From Bolinopsis microptera (Eukaryota > Ctenophora > Tentaculata > Lobata > Bolinopsidae): DNA of 64,000 nt. Positions within the stretch are counted from its first letter, which is position 1. Every line of letters starts with the position of its first letter. The stretch is taken from contig NC_087080.1 of the NCBI RefSeq assembly GCF_026151205.1, forward strand, positions 3,637,096-3,701,095. The letters run 5' to 3'. Shown one piece after another: positions 43,494 through 58,041 of this stretch. The translations under genes and the position numbers were made by a program. The notes beneath the pieces are model-generated. The model had not been told where the DNA came from and ran no database searches. It was given only the letters and a program-made list of their open reading frames with translations.

Positions 43494-44609
43494 CTGAAAT
43501 AACGGGAATTTAAGGTTACTAAACCACTGGAATAACATGTTACTTATAATAATTTTATTCACATGTAAAATATTTTAATACAATATCAATAGTAACCAAT
43601 AGATTTAGTGAATTAGGATTAAAGAACTAGATAATATAATATGATATTTCCATCACAGAAGATCTGCTACAGTTGGGGAAGCACAGCATATCGCCTTTGA
43701 CATGTGACAGCTATTTATGGATTTTACAATGTGGTCGCATGTCCAACCCCACCCCTAGAAAAATCTTTCGAATAAAGTTCAACAGATATTATGTAAATTG
43801 GTAACAATATTCAAATTTAGTTTAAAATGTCGTGGTATAGATAGTTGGCACATCAGCTGATTTCAAAACAGGGAACCAAACTGGCAAAGCTTGAACTACA
43901 GGTTTTGAGACATAAACATGTACTTAAGACAGCTTCATTTTGAACAAGATCACAAATTAGCACTTTTAAATAACTTACTAGCTCCAAGACAGTACAAAGA
44001 GGAGTAAAAGTTTTGTTTTCCATTCTTTCATGCCTGATAAGATGTTGAAATTAAAATTTATAATCTGAAACGTATACTGTGTCATTATAACATTTCCACA
44101 AATCACAAAGCCTCCAGTAACGAGCTAGTATTAAACAAGTTAAATTCTTATCAGGACCTTGTATAGGGCCCAGATCTGACTCAAGCTATTTTTAATTATT
44201 ATTAAATTAAGCAGTTTTATAACTGCTGATCATCTATAAAAGATAAAATCATCCTTAAGAACCGCCTGCTACAATTCAACCAATTATGACATATTGTGGC
44301 AGCAATAAGATGAGGAGTACAAACATTATCCACAAAACAATGAAATTAAAGAAAGGGAAATTGGTTTTCAAATCTCAAAATCAATGAATTTTTTATAGAT
44401 TTGTAATATAATTCATTAGATAATAATATAATTCATTAGATAATCATTGTAACTTGTTCAAATTGTACCTTAGAATGATGCCACTAAATATGGGAAGATT
44501 TTACACAAGTTTGTAAAAACACTCATATGGTCAGTAGATTGATCATCTGGCCCCCAGCAGAGGTGACCTGACAGATCTTATGGAGTTATGGTCTGCATTA
44601 AGGCTCTAA
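43494..44609. other. Region 5' of the first Ig exon
   Basis: AT-rich DNA between Ig exon 1 and the 3' end of the upstream LINE. Apart from the candidate signal-peptide exon I see no coding exon, no clear promoter element and no repeat of known type. The gene's start and promoter may lie here or beyond the LINE. Confidence 0.4.
43979..44031 (-). CDS. Candidate signal-peptide exon
   Basis: An ATG at 44031 opens MKEWKTKLLLLFVLSWS, a good signal-peptide profile (basic start, hydrophobic core), and runs into a perfect GTAAGT donor. It ends in phase 2, whereas Ig exon 1 needs phase 1; direct splicing would create a TAG. Either a small exon lies between them or this is not the true first exon. Confidence 0.35.
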
Positions 44610-45141
44610 TAATAATAATAATAATTCTATACTGTTACATAATTTAAAAATTATGGCCCCTTATTGTGGGCAGAGTATGTGTCTTTATTTAAGTGTCCTG
44701 ATTTACAAATCATCTGAGTAACTGCATTGAAATAATTTAAGGAGAGTACCATAAAAACGTTAAAACAAAAGGAGTAACAACTAGAACATACTTATATTAA
44801 TATCAACATTAGAACAAAATACAGTCACCTAATTCTCTTCTCCTACGGTTGAGTATAGAGGAACCATCTAGTCTTTGGCGTGTATTAGGGACTTAGACCA
44901 TTACAAATACCCTACTGTAAGTTTGCAAGGTATGTGGACTAAGTGGGTCGAGAGTACTCGACTTGGAAGTGGGTGTTGAGAATTCTCAACTAAACTAGAA
45001 GATAATGATGTCCAGAAGATGAGGCAGTAGATGGAGTAGTAAAGGAGTAGTAGAGGCTGAAGGGGGAGTGATGTCATAAGGAGATGTAGGACATGAAGGG
45101 GGATGGAGGTGAAGGAGCACTAATAAGTATAAGTATCAATT

Positions 45142-47784
45142 CTATGATAGTTCATCGATGGCGATCTGTGCTAAAGATCGGAAGGCAGTGATGCTGCCAT
45201 CACTACCATCTCTTAAGATAGACCAGCATGGTTGGTCACTAGTGGAGTGCTCTTGAATGGTTTCTCTGTAGGAACAGCGGTACAGTGGACAAGAGAAGAT
45301 TCGATGGTAATTGTTGTCCAACATCTGACAATTCGGACACTGAGGGTCGCAGTTGTTGGCAACCCTTGCCTTGAATGCTGTGAAGGTGATGTCATGGCCA
45401 TGCAAGAGAGACATTACTTTAGTGTCTGTGCTCCTGCTTGAGTAGCGAGGAAACAACTTTTTGCTCCTCTCATCGATGTTATCTAGTATCTCACCCGGAT
45501 TTATTCTAGGGTTCAGTAGGAGATGTTTATTCCAAGTGAAGTCCATAAAGCGGGTTATTTCGTCTTTTGAATAGCTGACAACACCGTTGTGGACACTAGT
45601 CAGAAGGTCTATTCTGCTTCTGTTGAGCTCGTTGGACCCCCTTGTCCACGTTAGGAACTTACGTATCCCATCAATATGGTGCTGATATCGATGGGCCTTT
45701 GCCTCCTCTAGCTGTAAGATGAGTCCTTGCATAAATGGGTCACTTGTAAGTGCTTTTATTATGAATTTTATAGTGATCATCTTGTAGGATATCTCAAGGG
45801 GTGGAATTCCAAGCGCGACAGATGTCAAATCTTTGGGAGGATGGTGAGTGGATCCACTTATTTTCAAGAGGACCCTGGCATAGAAGTCTTTGAAAGTGTC
45901 TAGGTTATCTTTTAGCCATATTGGAGCAGCATATAGAAGTTTTGTGAGTACTACTGTTTTGAAGAGCATTTTGAGTGAGCTTGCATTCAGGCCTCTGTGG
46001 CGGGTGGAGTTTTGAGTGATCCTGTACCAGGCAAACCAGCATTGTTTCAATTTAAATTTTGCGTGACTCTTGAACGTAAGTTTGTCGTCTATCCTCAGTC
46101 CAAGAACAGTTGATTGACATGTATATGTTATGGGTCTACTGCCGATAATGAGTGGTCCAAAGGCTGTGACATCAGGTGCAGATGAGGATGTTGGTGTGAT
46201 CATAATACACTCGGTCTTGTTTTTGTCGCAGTTTGGGATAAGTTTCCACTTACTGCACCAGACATGAAGGTACTTGCACATCAACTGCATAATTCGATGA
46301 GCACATATAGGATCTATGTGAGAGACTGCTATGCTTCCATCATCAGCATATTTGAAGAGGCTTGAGTTAGAGCTGCATTCCAGTGGGAGCTGGTCCTTGC
46401 ATAACATATCCGAGATGTAGAGGATAAATAGCAGGGGTGCAAGGACAGAGCCTTGGGGAAGCCCAAACCATCCACATGAGCGTTGAAATCCGAGACTGTT
46501 GTTAACCCTCAGCCGTACTTTGCGGGATAACAGGAAGTTATTTATTATCCGCAAAATGTTCCCTTGTATTTGGTATTTGCTGAGCTTGAAAATCAGGCCT
46601 TTCACCCATACACTATCAAATGCTTTGCTAAAATCGATGCATAGTAGGAAAGTAGTGAGTTTTTTCCTCTTGCATTCATCTAGAGTAGCTACTAATTTAT
46701 AAAGATACCTTGCAGTATTTCTTTGAGGTCTAAAGCCTTCTTGCTCTTCGTCGAGTAAGCCCTCTAGTTCGCAATGGAGCTTTATTCTTCGTTCCAAGAT
46801 CTTTTCTAGCAGCTTTCCAACATATGATGATATCGATATTGGTCTATAAGCAGAGGGGTTCATGTAGTTATCCTTCCCATCCTTTTTGATGAAAGTGACA
46901 TTGGATACCTCCCAGACCCATACACCAGTCTCAAGAACAAGGTCATATAGTTTTGTTAGAATCTGAAGAGCTGACACAGGCAGATGTTTCAGGATTTTTG
47001 GGTGAAGATTATCAGTGTCAAAACTTTTGGCATTGCTATTTTGAGCCTTCAGTGCTAAAGTAACTTCCTCTAGACCTATTTTCCCATTCAGATGATCATT
47101 AATGATTGGATCTAATTGGTCGGTAGGGAACTGAGTTGATATAATGTTGTCATAGCAGCTATTGATTTCTTGTTCGAAGACATGATCAAAACTGCATCCA
47201 TTCATGTGTTCACCCGAGAAGAATGATTTGTACAAGATGTTTTCTTTCTGAGTTCTGTCAGAGTGGAGGATACCACCATCCATAAGATTTCCCATGTACT
47301 CGTTAGGCTTATTGGTCAATGTCTTCTTATAATTTTTCCAGAATATTTGAGACTGAGCAACATTGAGATTTTCCAGTTGCTGATGAATCCATTTGTTTTT
47401 TTCGGATATCAAGGTATTAGAAAACTCCTCCTTTGCTTGTTTGTGGAGGGAGATGTTATACGGTGTGTAGCTGGTTTTCATGGTTTCCTGCGCAGCTTGA
47501 AGAGTTCGTGAAAGGTCTGTAAGGAGAGAGTTCCAGAAAGGTTTTGAGTGGGTACTGACTTTCTTGAGAGGAATCCATTCATTACCAATCGCAGATAAAA
47601 TGTTTTTAAAGTCTTGCCACAGCTTTAGAGGGTCTATGTAAGAGTTGATCCTGCCAGTTATGCCAAGGAGAAGGGCCCTGTTAAGTGATCCACACCAAGC
47701 ATTCCAGTCTGTTTTATCAATGTCCCAGTAGAGAAGAGGAGATGCAGATTGAGCAGTTTGTGTATGACAGAATTGGTGGATGAT
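45142..47784 (-). CDS. LINE ORF2, C-terminal part: reverse transcriptase
   Basis: 881 codons ending at the stop at 45142. RT motifs visible: [11 protein letters not shown] (A), GLPQGSVLAPLLFILYIS (B) and KYADDGSIAV (C, catalytic DD), preceded by KDGKDNYMNPSAYRPISISS. A Cys/His cluster near the C-terminus (CDPQCPNCQM ... HRIFSCPLYRC) may be a zinc finger. The frame is open up to the nested insertion boundary at 47784-47790 and continues, in frame, from the endonuclease part at 57346. Confidence 0.9.
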   Translation of the reverse strand: MIHQFCHTQTAQSASPLLYWDIDKTDWNAWCGSLNRALLLGITGRINSYIDPLKLWQDFKNILSAIGNEWIPLKKVSTHSKPFWNSLLTDLSRTLQAAQETMKTSYTPYNISLHKQAKEEFSNTLISEKNKWIHQQLENLNVAQSQIFWKNYKKTLTNKPNEYMGNLMDGGILHSDRTQKENILYKSFFSGEHMNGCSFDHVFEQEINSCYDNIISTQFPTDQLDPIINDHLNGKIGLEEVTLALKAQNSNAKSFDTDNLHPKILKHLPVSALQILTKLYDLVLETGVWVWEVSNVTFIKKDGKDNYMNPSAYRPISISSYVGKLLEKILERRIKLHCELEGLLDEEQEGFRPQRNTARYLYKLVATLDECKRKKLTTFLLCIDFSKAFDSVWVKGLIFKLSKYQIQGNILRIINNFLLSRKVRLRVNNSLGFQRSCGWFGLPQGSVLAPLLFILYISDMLCKDQLPLECSSNSSLFKYADDGSIAVSHIDPICAHRIMQLMCKYLHVWCSKWKLIPNCDKNKTECIMITPTSSSAPDVTAFGPLIIGSRPITYTCQSTVLGLRIDDKLTFKSHAKFKLKQCWFAWYRITQNSTRHRGLNASSLKMLFKTVVLTKLLYAAPIWLKDNLDTFKDFYARVLLKISGSTHHPPKDLTSVALGIPPLEISYKMITIKFIIKALTSDPFMQGLILQLEEAKAHRYQHHIDGIRKFLTWTRGSNELNRSRIDLLTSVHNGVVSYSKDEITRFMDFTWNKHLLLNPRINPGEILDNIDERSKKLFPRYSSRSTDTKVMSLLHGHDITFTAFKARVANNCDPQCPNCQMLDNNYHRIFSCPLYRCSYRETIQEHSTSDQPCWSILRDGSDGSITAFRSLAQIAIDELS

Positions 47785-47790
47785 TGGTAA
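47785..47790. repeat. Target-site duplication TGGTAA, left copy
   Basis: The hexamer TGGTAA abuts the left end of the foldback element; the same hexamer follows its right end at 57346-57351. Confidence 0.75.
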
Positions 47791-50700
47791 AGCCCCCTCC
47801 CGGGTTGCAACATTGCCATGTTACGCAAATAATTGCCGCGCTAACGAAATATTTGCCATCTTAGCAAAATATGCGCCGTGTTATGATGTATTTGCCAGGC
47901 TGCGCGTGATGATGCAAATATTTCATAAGGAGGCGAATTTTACGTTAGGAAAATGCGCATTCTTAGCAAAATATTTGCCAAACGGTCAGACGCGCGCTGC
48001 ACGCTCCTTTTTAGTTTGTTTACGCGAGAATGAAATCTTCGCATTCTTAGCAAAATATTCGCCTCTTTATAATTTATTTGCGCGAGAGTTAAATCTACGC
48101 TTTCTTAGCAAAATATTCGCCACCTTATAATTTATTTGCGGGAGAGTTAAATCTACGCTTTCTTAGCATAATATTTGCCGCCTTATAATTTATTTGCGGG
48201 AGAGTTAAATCTAGCTACGCTTTCTTAGAAAAATCTTTGCCACCTTATATTTTACATAACTTCATTTGTGATAGGAATTAGGATCATATGCTGCTTACGA
48301 CTCTGCAGTGGATCACATACTGTATACGTGGATTGAACTGACCCGAAGGAATTATGATCAGTGGATCGAAATACATAACGTGACCGACGAATCGCGTCCA
48401 CAAGATCACTTCGAAATAAGTAACGTGAACCGGCCTGACGAATCACTTGATGAGTTTATGATCCAAAAGAAGGATAGGATCTGACCTGAACTTGGAAATA
48501 AGATAGGATATTGTGTCGCACTGAATATAATAGAGTACGCTACCTGGATTGTAGTGCGACACATACTGTAGTCAGTGTAGTGCGAAAGATTACTTTTATA
48601 GTGTTAGCAGTTAAAAATCTAAACTTCATCCCGTTTCAAATATCAAACCACAGTACGAATTATTGCACTAATGCCGGTTATAATGAGGTCTAAAACACAC
48701 GCTCAAAGTTAAAGTGTGTTTATATTTACCAATTAAACTTTAGTTGATGTTAACTTGTTAATTATAACTGTGTACGAGAACGACTACCTACCTAACAGTA
48801 ACCGCTTCGATTTGTTTAACAAAACATCATTTTCCGAACTAGAGTGCGGTACCTATGACTTAGACTTTACTCCGCTAGAAACAACAAAATTTAAACAATT
48901 GGACAGTAGCGAATCTACCTAGCGAACTTTAGTGTTAGAACTTAGCGGTGACCGACAACTAGGAACCTCTCATTCCGGCCTCCCACAGCTAGGTATCACA
49001 TGACATGGCCCAATCAGTGACGTATCATTTGTGATGTGATCCATATTATTCACATGACAGTTTAGTAAGTAGTTGTGTTTGAGAAGTGTTTGAGCTCTCG
49101 GCATGTGTTCACATAACGGACGTGAACCAGGTCCAAAAGGGGCTGGTTCTCGTATCCAAGGATGTGAGCCGAGCATGCACTGAAGCGGAAAGCTGCTGAA
49201 CAGCCCAAGGCAGTAGAGCCAAGGCGTCCGGATCTGCACAGCACTCTGAAGCGAAGACCTCAGAAGAATTCCTCCTTCCTTCTACATGCACCTCCACGAG
49301 ACGGGACGAGCCCTTTGTTATCTTCGGCGGGAAGACAGATCGGAATGTACGAGTCGTTGCCTTCTCTACAGCCCGGAACCTTGCTACGCTGGCATGGTAG
49401 CAGCTGGATTGCAGACGGCACGTTTTACGTCGCCCCGAATATATTCACCCAGAGCTATACTATTCATGCTGTTATTGACCAGAAATTTTTGCTGTGAAAT
49501 CAGTGGATACCTGAAGATTGAGAGATGGACGCCTCGAGATTGTTCTACAACAAACTTTTTGTGAATTACCTAAGTTATGTTTGTAAACAGTAAAATAACT
49601 AATTCGTCAATCATGGATATGCAGATGATCCAGTTTCTCTCTAAACTTAAAACTCCGTAATATTTTAAATCGATTTACTCGCGCATTCTTGGAAAAAATA
49701 ATTGCCAAACAGTTTGACGCGCGTTGCACGCCCCTTTTTGGTTTGTTTACGCGAGAATGCAATCTTCGCATTATTAGCAAAATATTCGCGTCCTTATAAT
49801 TATTTGCGCGACGCAAATAAATCTTCGCTTCCTTAGGGAAATATCGCCACCTTATAATTTATTTGCGAGAGGATTCAATTTGTGTTTTTTATGTTCGTGC
49901 AGTTCTTAGCAAAATATTTATCTGAACGAAAGCTCAAAATTTACCGAGAAATTGACCGTCTAATTAATCTATTTTGATGACTGTTTCTGACCTAAAATTG
50001 CACAAAAAATCGATTTAAGTAGGTTTCAGAACCTATAAACAAATCCTTATTCCTCAAAATTTATGTTTTATAGTTAATACGAGCAACAAGCAACGCCAAC
50101 ATGTAGGTATATTGTATTGATCCTTCGGTTCTACAGCTCTTGACCTAGGGCTGAAACCGTAAGATCGAGGCAATCCTCACCTCAACTGATCGAACTTGAT
50201 CGGAGAGCAGAGTACGACAAAACACAGCAGGTAAGCAATTCATTTTTCTGACTGTTCCTCACCTGTACAACGTTGCACGAGAAATCGATTTAAATTGGTT
50301 TTACAGCCCTAATCATGACCTACGGAGTTGAACTTAAGCTGAGACCGAAAGATCGAGGCAATCCTCACCTTCAATGATCGAACAGGTACTACTAACATCG
50401 ATCACGTGATATGACCGTAAGTTGACCCGAACTAAAGTCAACTACCTTCTGAACACGCACTGAAGTCCACCAGGGAAATATATTGAAAAATATATTTTGT
50501 CAAACTCGAAGAAAACTTCTTGTGAATTACCTAAGTTATGTTTGTAAACAGTAAAATAACTAATTCGTCAATCATGGATATGCAGATGATCCAGTTTCTC
50601 TCTAAACTTAAAACTTCGTGATATTTCAATCGATTTTACTCGAATTCTTTAAAAAATATTTGCCTAATAACGGTCTGACGCGCGTTGCACGCTCCTTTTT

Positions 50701-51352
50701 AGTTTGTTTACACGAGAATGAAATCTTCGCATTGTTAGCAAAATATTCGCCTCCTTATAATTTATTTGCGCGAAAGTTAAATCTACGCTTTCTTAGCAAA
50801 ATATTCGCCTCCTTATGATTTATTCGCGCGAGGATTGAATATGCGCGTTTTTAAGTTCTTACTTCTTAGCAAAATATTTATTTGAACGAAAACTCAAAAT
50901 TTACCGAGAAATCGACCTTTTTATTAACTCATTTTGATGACTGTTTCTGATCAGAAATTGCACGAAAAATCGATTTAACTAGGTTTCAGAACCTATAAAC
51001 AATTCTTTATCCGTCAAAATTGATTTTTTATAGTTAATACGAGCAACAAGCAACATATATTTTGATCCTATTATATGGTTCTACTCATGGTATGACCTAG
51101 GGAGTTAAGCTGAAACCGAAAGATCGAGGCAATCGAACAAGTAGGTACTAACACAATTTTCAGATAGAAATGTTCGTTGCAATATTATTTTTATTGCAGC
51201 TTTGCAACTTGAGCGAAGTAAAGAGCAAAGTACGAAAAAACACAGCAGGCAAGCAACTCATTTTGGTGACTATTCCTCATTTAACTGCTAACGTTGCACG
51301 AGAAATCGATTTTAGTTGGTTTTAAAGCCCAATAACGCTTTTACGCTTCATT
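47791..51352. repeat. Foldback left arm
   Basis: About 3.56 kb, reverse complement of the right arm. Compared with the right arm it lacks about 0.23 kb at 49542-49548. It contains an internal duplication: the block starting GTGAATTACCTAAGTTATGT at about 49560 recurs at about 50521. Confidence 0.85.
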
Positions 51353-51360
51353 AGAGACCA

Positions 51361-53510
<2,150 letters not shown>

Positions 53511-53546
53511 GTTGTTTGTTTGAGTAACATAATAATTTTCAGGAAT

Positions 53547-56500
53547 AAGAAAGCGTAAAAGCGTATTGGGCTGTAAAACCAACTATAATCGATATCTCGT
53601 GCAACGTTAGCAGTTAAATGAGGAACAGTCACCAAAATGAGTTGCTTGCCTGCTGTGTTTTTTCGTACTTTGCTCTTTACGCTCAAGTTGCATAGCTGCA
53701 ATAAACATAATATTGCAACGAACATTTCTATCTGAAAATTGTGTTAGTACCTACTTGTTCGATTGCCTCGATCTTTCGGTTTCAGCTTAACTCCCTAGGT
53801 CATATCATGAGTAGAACCATAGGATCAAAATATATGTTTCTTGTTGCTCGTATTAACTATAAAATATCAATTTTGAGGGATAAGGAATTGTTTATATGTT
53901 CTGAAACCTAGTTAAATCGATTTTTCGTGCAATTTCTGATCAGAAACAGTCATCAAAATGAGTTAATAAAAAGGTCGATTTCTCGGTAAATTTTGAGTTT
54001 TCGTTCAAATAAATATTTTGCTAAGAAGTAAGAACTTAAAAAACGCGCATATTCAATCCTCGCGCGAATAAATCATAAGGAGGCGAATATATTGCTAAGA
54101 AAGCGTAGATTTAACTCTCGCGCAAATAAATTATAAGGAGGCGAATATTTTGCTAACAATGCGAAGATTTCATTCTCGTGTAAACAAACTAAAAAGGAGC
54201 GTGCAACGCGCGTCAGACCGTTATTAGGCAAATATTTTTTAAAGAATTCGAGTAAAATCGATTGAAATATCACGAAGTTTTTAAGTTTAGAGAGAAACTG
54301 GATCATCTGCATATCCATGATTGACGAATTAGTTATTTTACTGTTTACAAACATAACTTAGGTAATTCACAAGAAGTTTTCTTCGAGTTTGACAAAATAT
54401 ATTTTTCAATATATTTCCCTGGTGGACTTCAGTGCGTGTTCAGAAGGTAGTTGACTTTAGTTCGGGTCAACTTACGGTCATATCACGTGATCGATGTTAG
54501 TAGTACCTGTTCGATCATTGAAGGTGAGGATTGCCTCGATCTTTCGGTCTCAGCTTAAGTTCAACTCCGTAGGTCATGATTAGGGCTGTAAAACCAATTT
54601 AAATCGATTTCTCGTGCAACGTTGTACAGGTGAGGAACAGTCAGAAAAATGAATTGCTTACCTGCTGTGTTTTGTCGTACTCTGCTCTCCGATCAAGTTC
54701 GATCAGTTGAGGTGAGGATTGCCTCGATCTTACGGTTTCAGCCCTAGGTCAAGAGCTGTAGAACCGAAGGATCAATACAATATACCTACATGTTGGCGTT
54801 GCTTGTTGCTCGTATTAACTATAAAACATAAATTTTGAGGAATAAGGATTTGTTTATAGGTTCTGAAACCTACTTAAATCGATTTTTTGTGCAATTTTAG
54901 GTCAGAAACAGTCATCAAAATAGATTAATTAGACGGTCAATTTCTCGGTAAATTTTGAGCTTTCGTTCAGATAAATATTTTGCTAAGAACTGCACGAACA
55001 TAAAAAACACAAATTGAATCCTCTCGCAAATAAATTATAAGGTGGCGAATATTTCCCTAAGGAAGCGAAGATTTATTTGCGTCGCGCAAATAATTATAAG
55101 GACGCGAATATTTTGCTAATAATGCGAAGATTGCATTCTCGCGTAAACAAACCAAAAGGGGCGTGCAACGCGCGTCAAACTGTTTGGCAATTATTTTTCC
55201 AAGAATGCGCGAGTAAATCGATTTAAAATATTACGGAGTTTTAAGTTGAGAGAGAAACTGGATCATCTGCATATCCATGATTGACGAATTAGTTATTTTA
55301 CTGTTTACAAACATAACTTAGGTAATTCACAAAAAGTTTTCTTCGAATTTGACAAAATAGATTTTTCAATATATTTCCCTGGTGGACTTCAGTGCGTGTT
55401 CTGAAGGTAGTTGACTTTAGTTCGGGTCAACTTACGGTCATATCACGTGATCGATGTCATGAGGGGTTATTCGGAATCAGCGTTCGAAAATACACCGATT
55501 GAAGTTGGTTTAAACAGTCGGGGGCCCTTGTAGAACAATCTCGAGGCGTCCATCTCTCAATCTTCAGGTATCCACTGATTTCACAGCAAAAATTTCTGGT
55601 CAATAACAGCATGAATAGTATAGCTCTGGGTGAATATATTCGGGGCGACGTAAAACGTGCCGTCTGCAATCCAGTTGCTACCATGCCAGCGTAGCAAGGT
55701 TCCGGGCTGTAGAAAAGGGAACGACTCGTACATTCCAATCTGTCTTCCCGCCGAAGATAACAAAGGGCTCGTCCCGTCTCGTGGAGGTGCATGTAGAAGG
55801 AAGGAGGAATTCTTCTGAGGTCTTCGCTTCAGAGTGCTGTGCAGATCCGGACGCCTTGGCTCTACTGCCTTGGGCTGTTCAGCAGCTTTCCGCTTCAGTG
55901 CATGCTCGGCTCACATCCTTGGATACGAGAACCAGCCCCTTTTGGACCTGGCTCACGTCCGTTATGTGAACACATGCCGAGAGCTCAAACACTTCTCAAA
56001 CACAACTACTTACTAAACTGTCATGTGAATAATATGGATCACATCACAAATGATACGTCACTGATTGGGCCATGTCATGTGATACCTAGCTGTGGGAGGC
56101 CGGAATGAGAGGTTCCTAGTTGTCGGTCACCGCTAAGTTCTAACACTAAAGTTCGCTAGGTAGATTCGCTACTGTCCAATTGTTTAAATTTTGTTGTTTC
56201 TAGCGGAGTAAAGTCTAAGTCATAGGTACCGCACTCTAGTTCGGAAAATGATGTTTTGTTAAACAAATCGAAGCGGTTACTGTTAGGTAGGTAGTCGTAC
56301 TCGAACACAGTTATAATTAACAAGTTAACATCAACTAAAGTTTAATTGGTAAATATAAACACACTTTAACTTTGAGCGTGTGTTTTAGACCTCATTATAA
56401 CCGGCATTAGTGCAATAATTCGTACTGTGGTTTGATATTTGAAACGGGATGAAGTTTAGATTTTTAACTGCTAACACTATAAAAGTAATCTTTCGCACTA

Positions 56501-57345
56501 CACTGACTACAGTATGTGTCGCACTACAATCCAGGTAGCGTACTCTATTATATTCAGTGCGACACAATATCCTATCTTATTTCCAAGTTCAGGTCAGATC
56601 CTATCCTTCTTTTGGATCATAAACTCATCAAGTGATTCGTCAGGCCGGTTCACGTTACTTATTTCGAAGTGATCTTGTGGACGCGATTCGTCGGTCACGT
56701 TATGTATTTCGATCCACTGATCATAATTCCTTCGGGTCAGTTCAATCCACGTATACAGTATGTGATCCACTGCAGAGTCGTAAGCAGCATATGATCCTAA
56801 TTCCTATCACAAATGAAGTTATGTAAAATATAAGGTGGCAAAGATTTTTCTAAGAAAGCGTAGCTAGATTTAACTCTCCCGCAAATAAATTATAAGGCGG
56901 CAAATATTATGCTAAGAAAGCGTAGATTTAACTCTCCCGCAAATAAATTATAAGGTGGCGAATATTTTGCTAAGAAAGCGTAGATTTAACTCTCGCGCAA
57001 ACAAATTATAAGGTGGCGAATATTTTGCTAAGAAAGCGTAGATTTAACTCTCGCGCAAATAAATTATAAAGAGGCGAATATTTTGCTAAGAATGCGAAGA
57101 TTTCATTCTCGCGTAAACAAACTAAAAAGGAGCGTGCAGCGCGCGTCTGACCGTTTGGCAAATATTTTGCTAAGAATGCGCATTTTCCTAACGTAAAATT
57201 CGCCTCCTTATGAAATATTTGCATCATCACGCGCAGCCTGGCAAATACATCATAACACGGCGCATATTTTGCTAAGATGGCAAATATTTCGTTAGCGCGG
57301 CAATTATTTGCGTAACATGGCAATGTTGCAACCCGGGAGGGGGCT
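53547..57345. repeat. Foldback right arm
   Basis: About 3.8 kb, near-perfect reverse complement of the left arm, starting inward at TAAGAAAGCGTAAAAGCG and ending GGAGGGGGCT at 57345. Includes about 0.23 kb (about 55340-55530) missing from the left arm. Confidence 0.85.
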
Positions 57346-57351
57346 TGGTAA
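57346..57351. repeat. Target-site duplication TGGTAA, right copy
   Basis: Matches 47785-47790 and lies directly outside the foldback's right terminus. Confidence 0.75.
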
Positions 57352-58041
57352 GTGACCTCTATTTGGAGCACCTGTGAAGAGTTCACTTTCACTGTCAATG
57401 CTGGACGATTGGTATAGCCTACATACTTTACCCTTCAACAAAGCAAGGTCAATGATACTCCCACCATTATGGGAGACGAATGTATTGGTGTTCGGAGTGA
57501 TGCATGTCAGATTATGCTGAGCGATGAATGAATCCAGCTGTCTTCCACGGTCGGTTGTGATGATATCTCCCCAGGAGATGTGCCTACTGTTGAAGTCACC
57601 AATTATTATTACATCTTTGATTTTGAACTTGGAGCAGTATTGGAGAGCTTTTGTGATGTTGGTAAGTGCTGAGCTCAGGTTGTTTGTAGAAGTTAGGGAG
57701 TGGTTTACATATACATTACCAATCATTACTACCGTTGAATTGTACCTAACAGTGACCCAGAGTGCATCAGTGGTTGTATCTTGAAGTTCACTGATTTGTT
57801 GTGGGACAAGCCTGGGGGAAACACTGGTGGACACTCCTCTGCTATTGTTTACCGAAAATGTATCCAGATTATGAAAGGTATTTAAGTGGGGTCTGGAGTT
57901 ATCCAGTAGAGTTTCTTGTAGAGCCACAATGTCATTTTTGAACTTAAAGTTGAATCTATCAATTGCTGTAATAGACCTGTTTGATAGCCCACTGACATTT
58001 ATTTGACAGATATGAAGACTTCCGTTGTTTTTAGTAATCAT
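57346..58041 (-). CDS. LINE ORF2, N-terminal part: APE-type endonuclease
   Basis: 232 codons from the ATG at 58041. Endonuclease motifs: HICQINVSGL at the N-terminus, IVALQETLLDN, VIIIGDFNSRHISWG and TFVSHNGGSIIDLAL. At 57346 the foldback element begins; the reading frame then continues at 47784 after one copy of TGGTAA, giving a complete ORF2 of 1,112 residues. The ATG overlaps the ORF1 stop (ATGATTACTAA). Confidence 0.9.
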
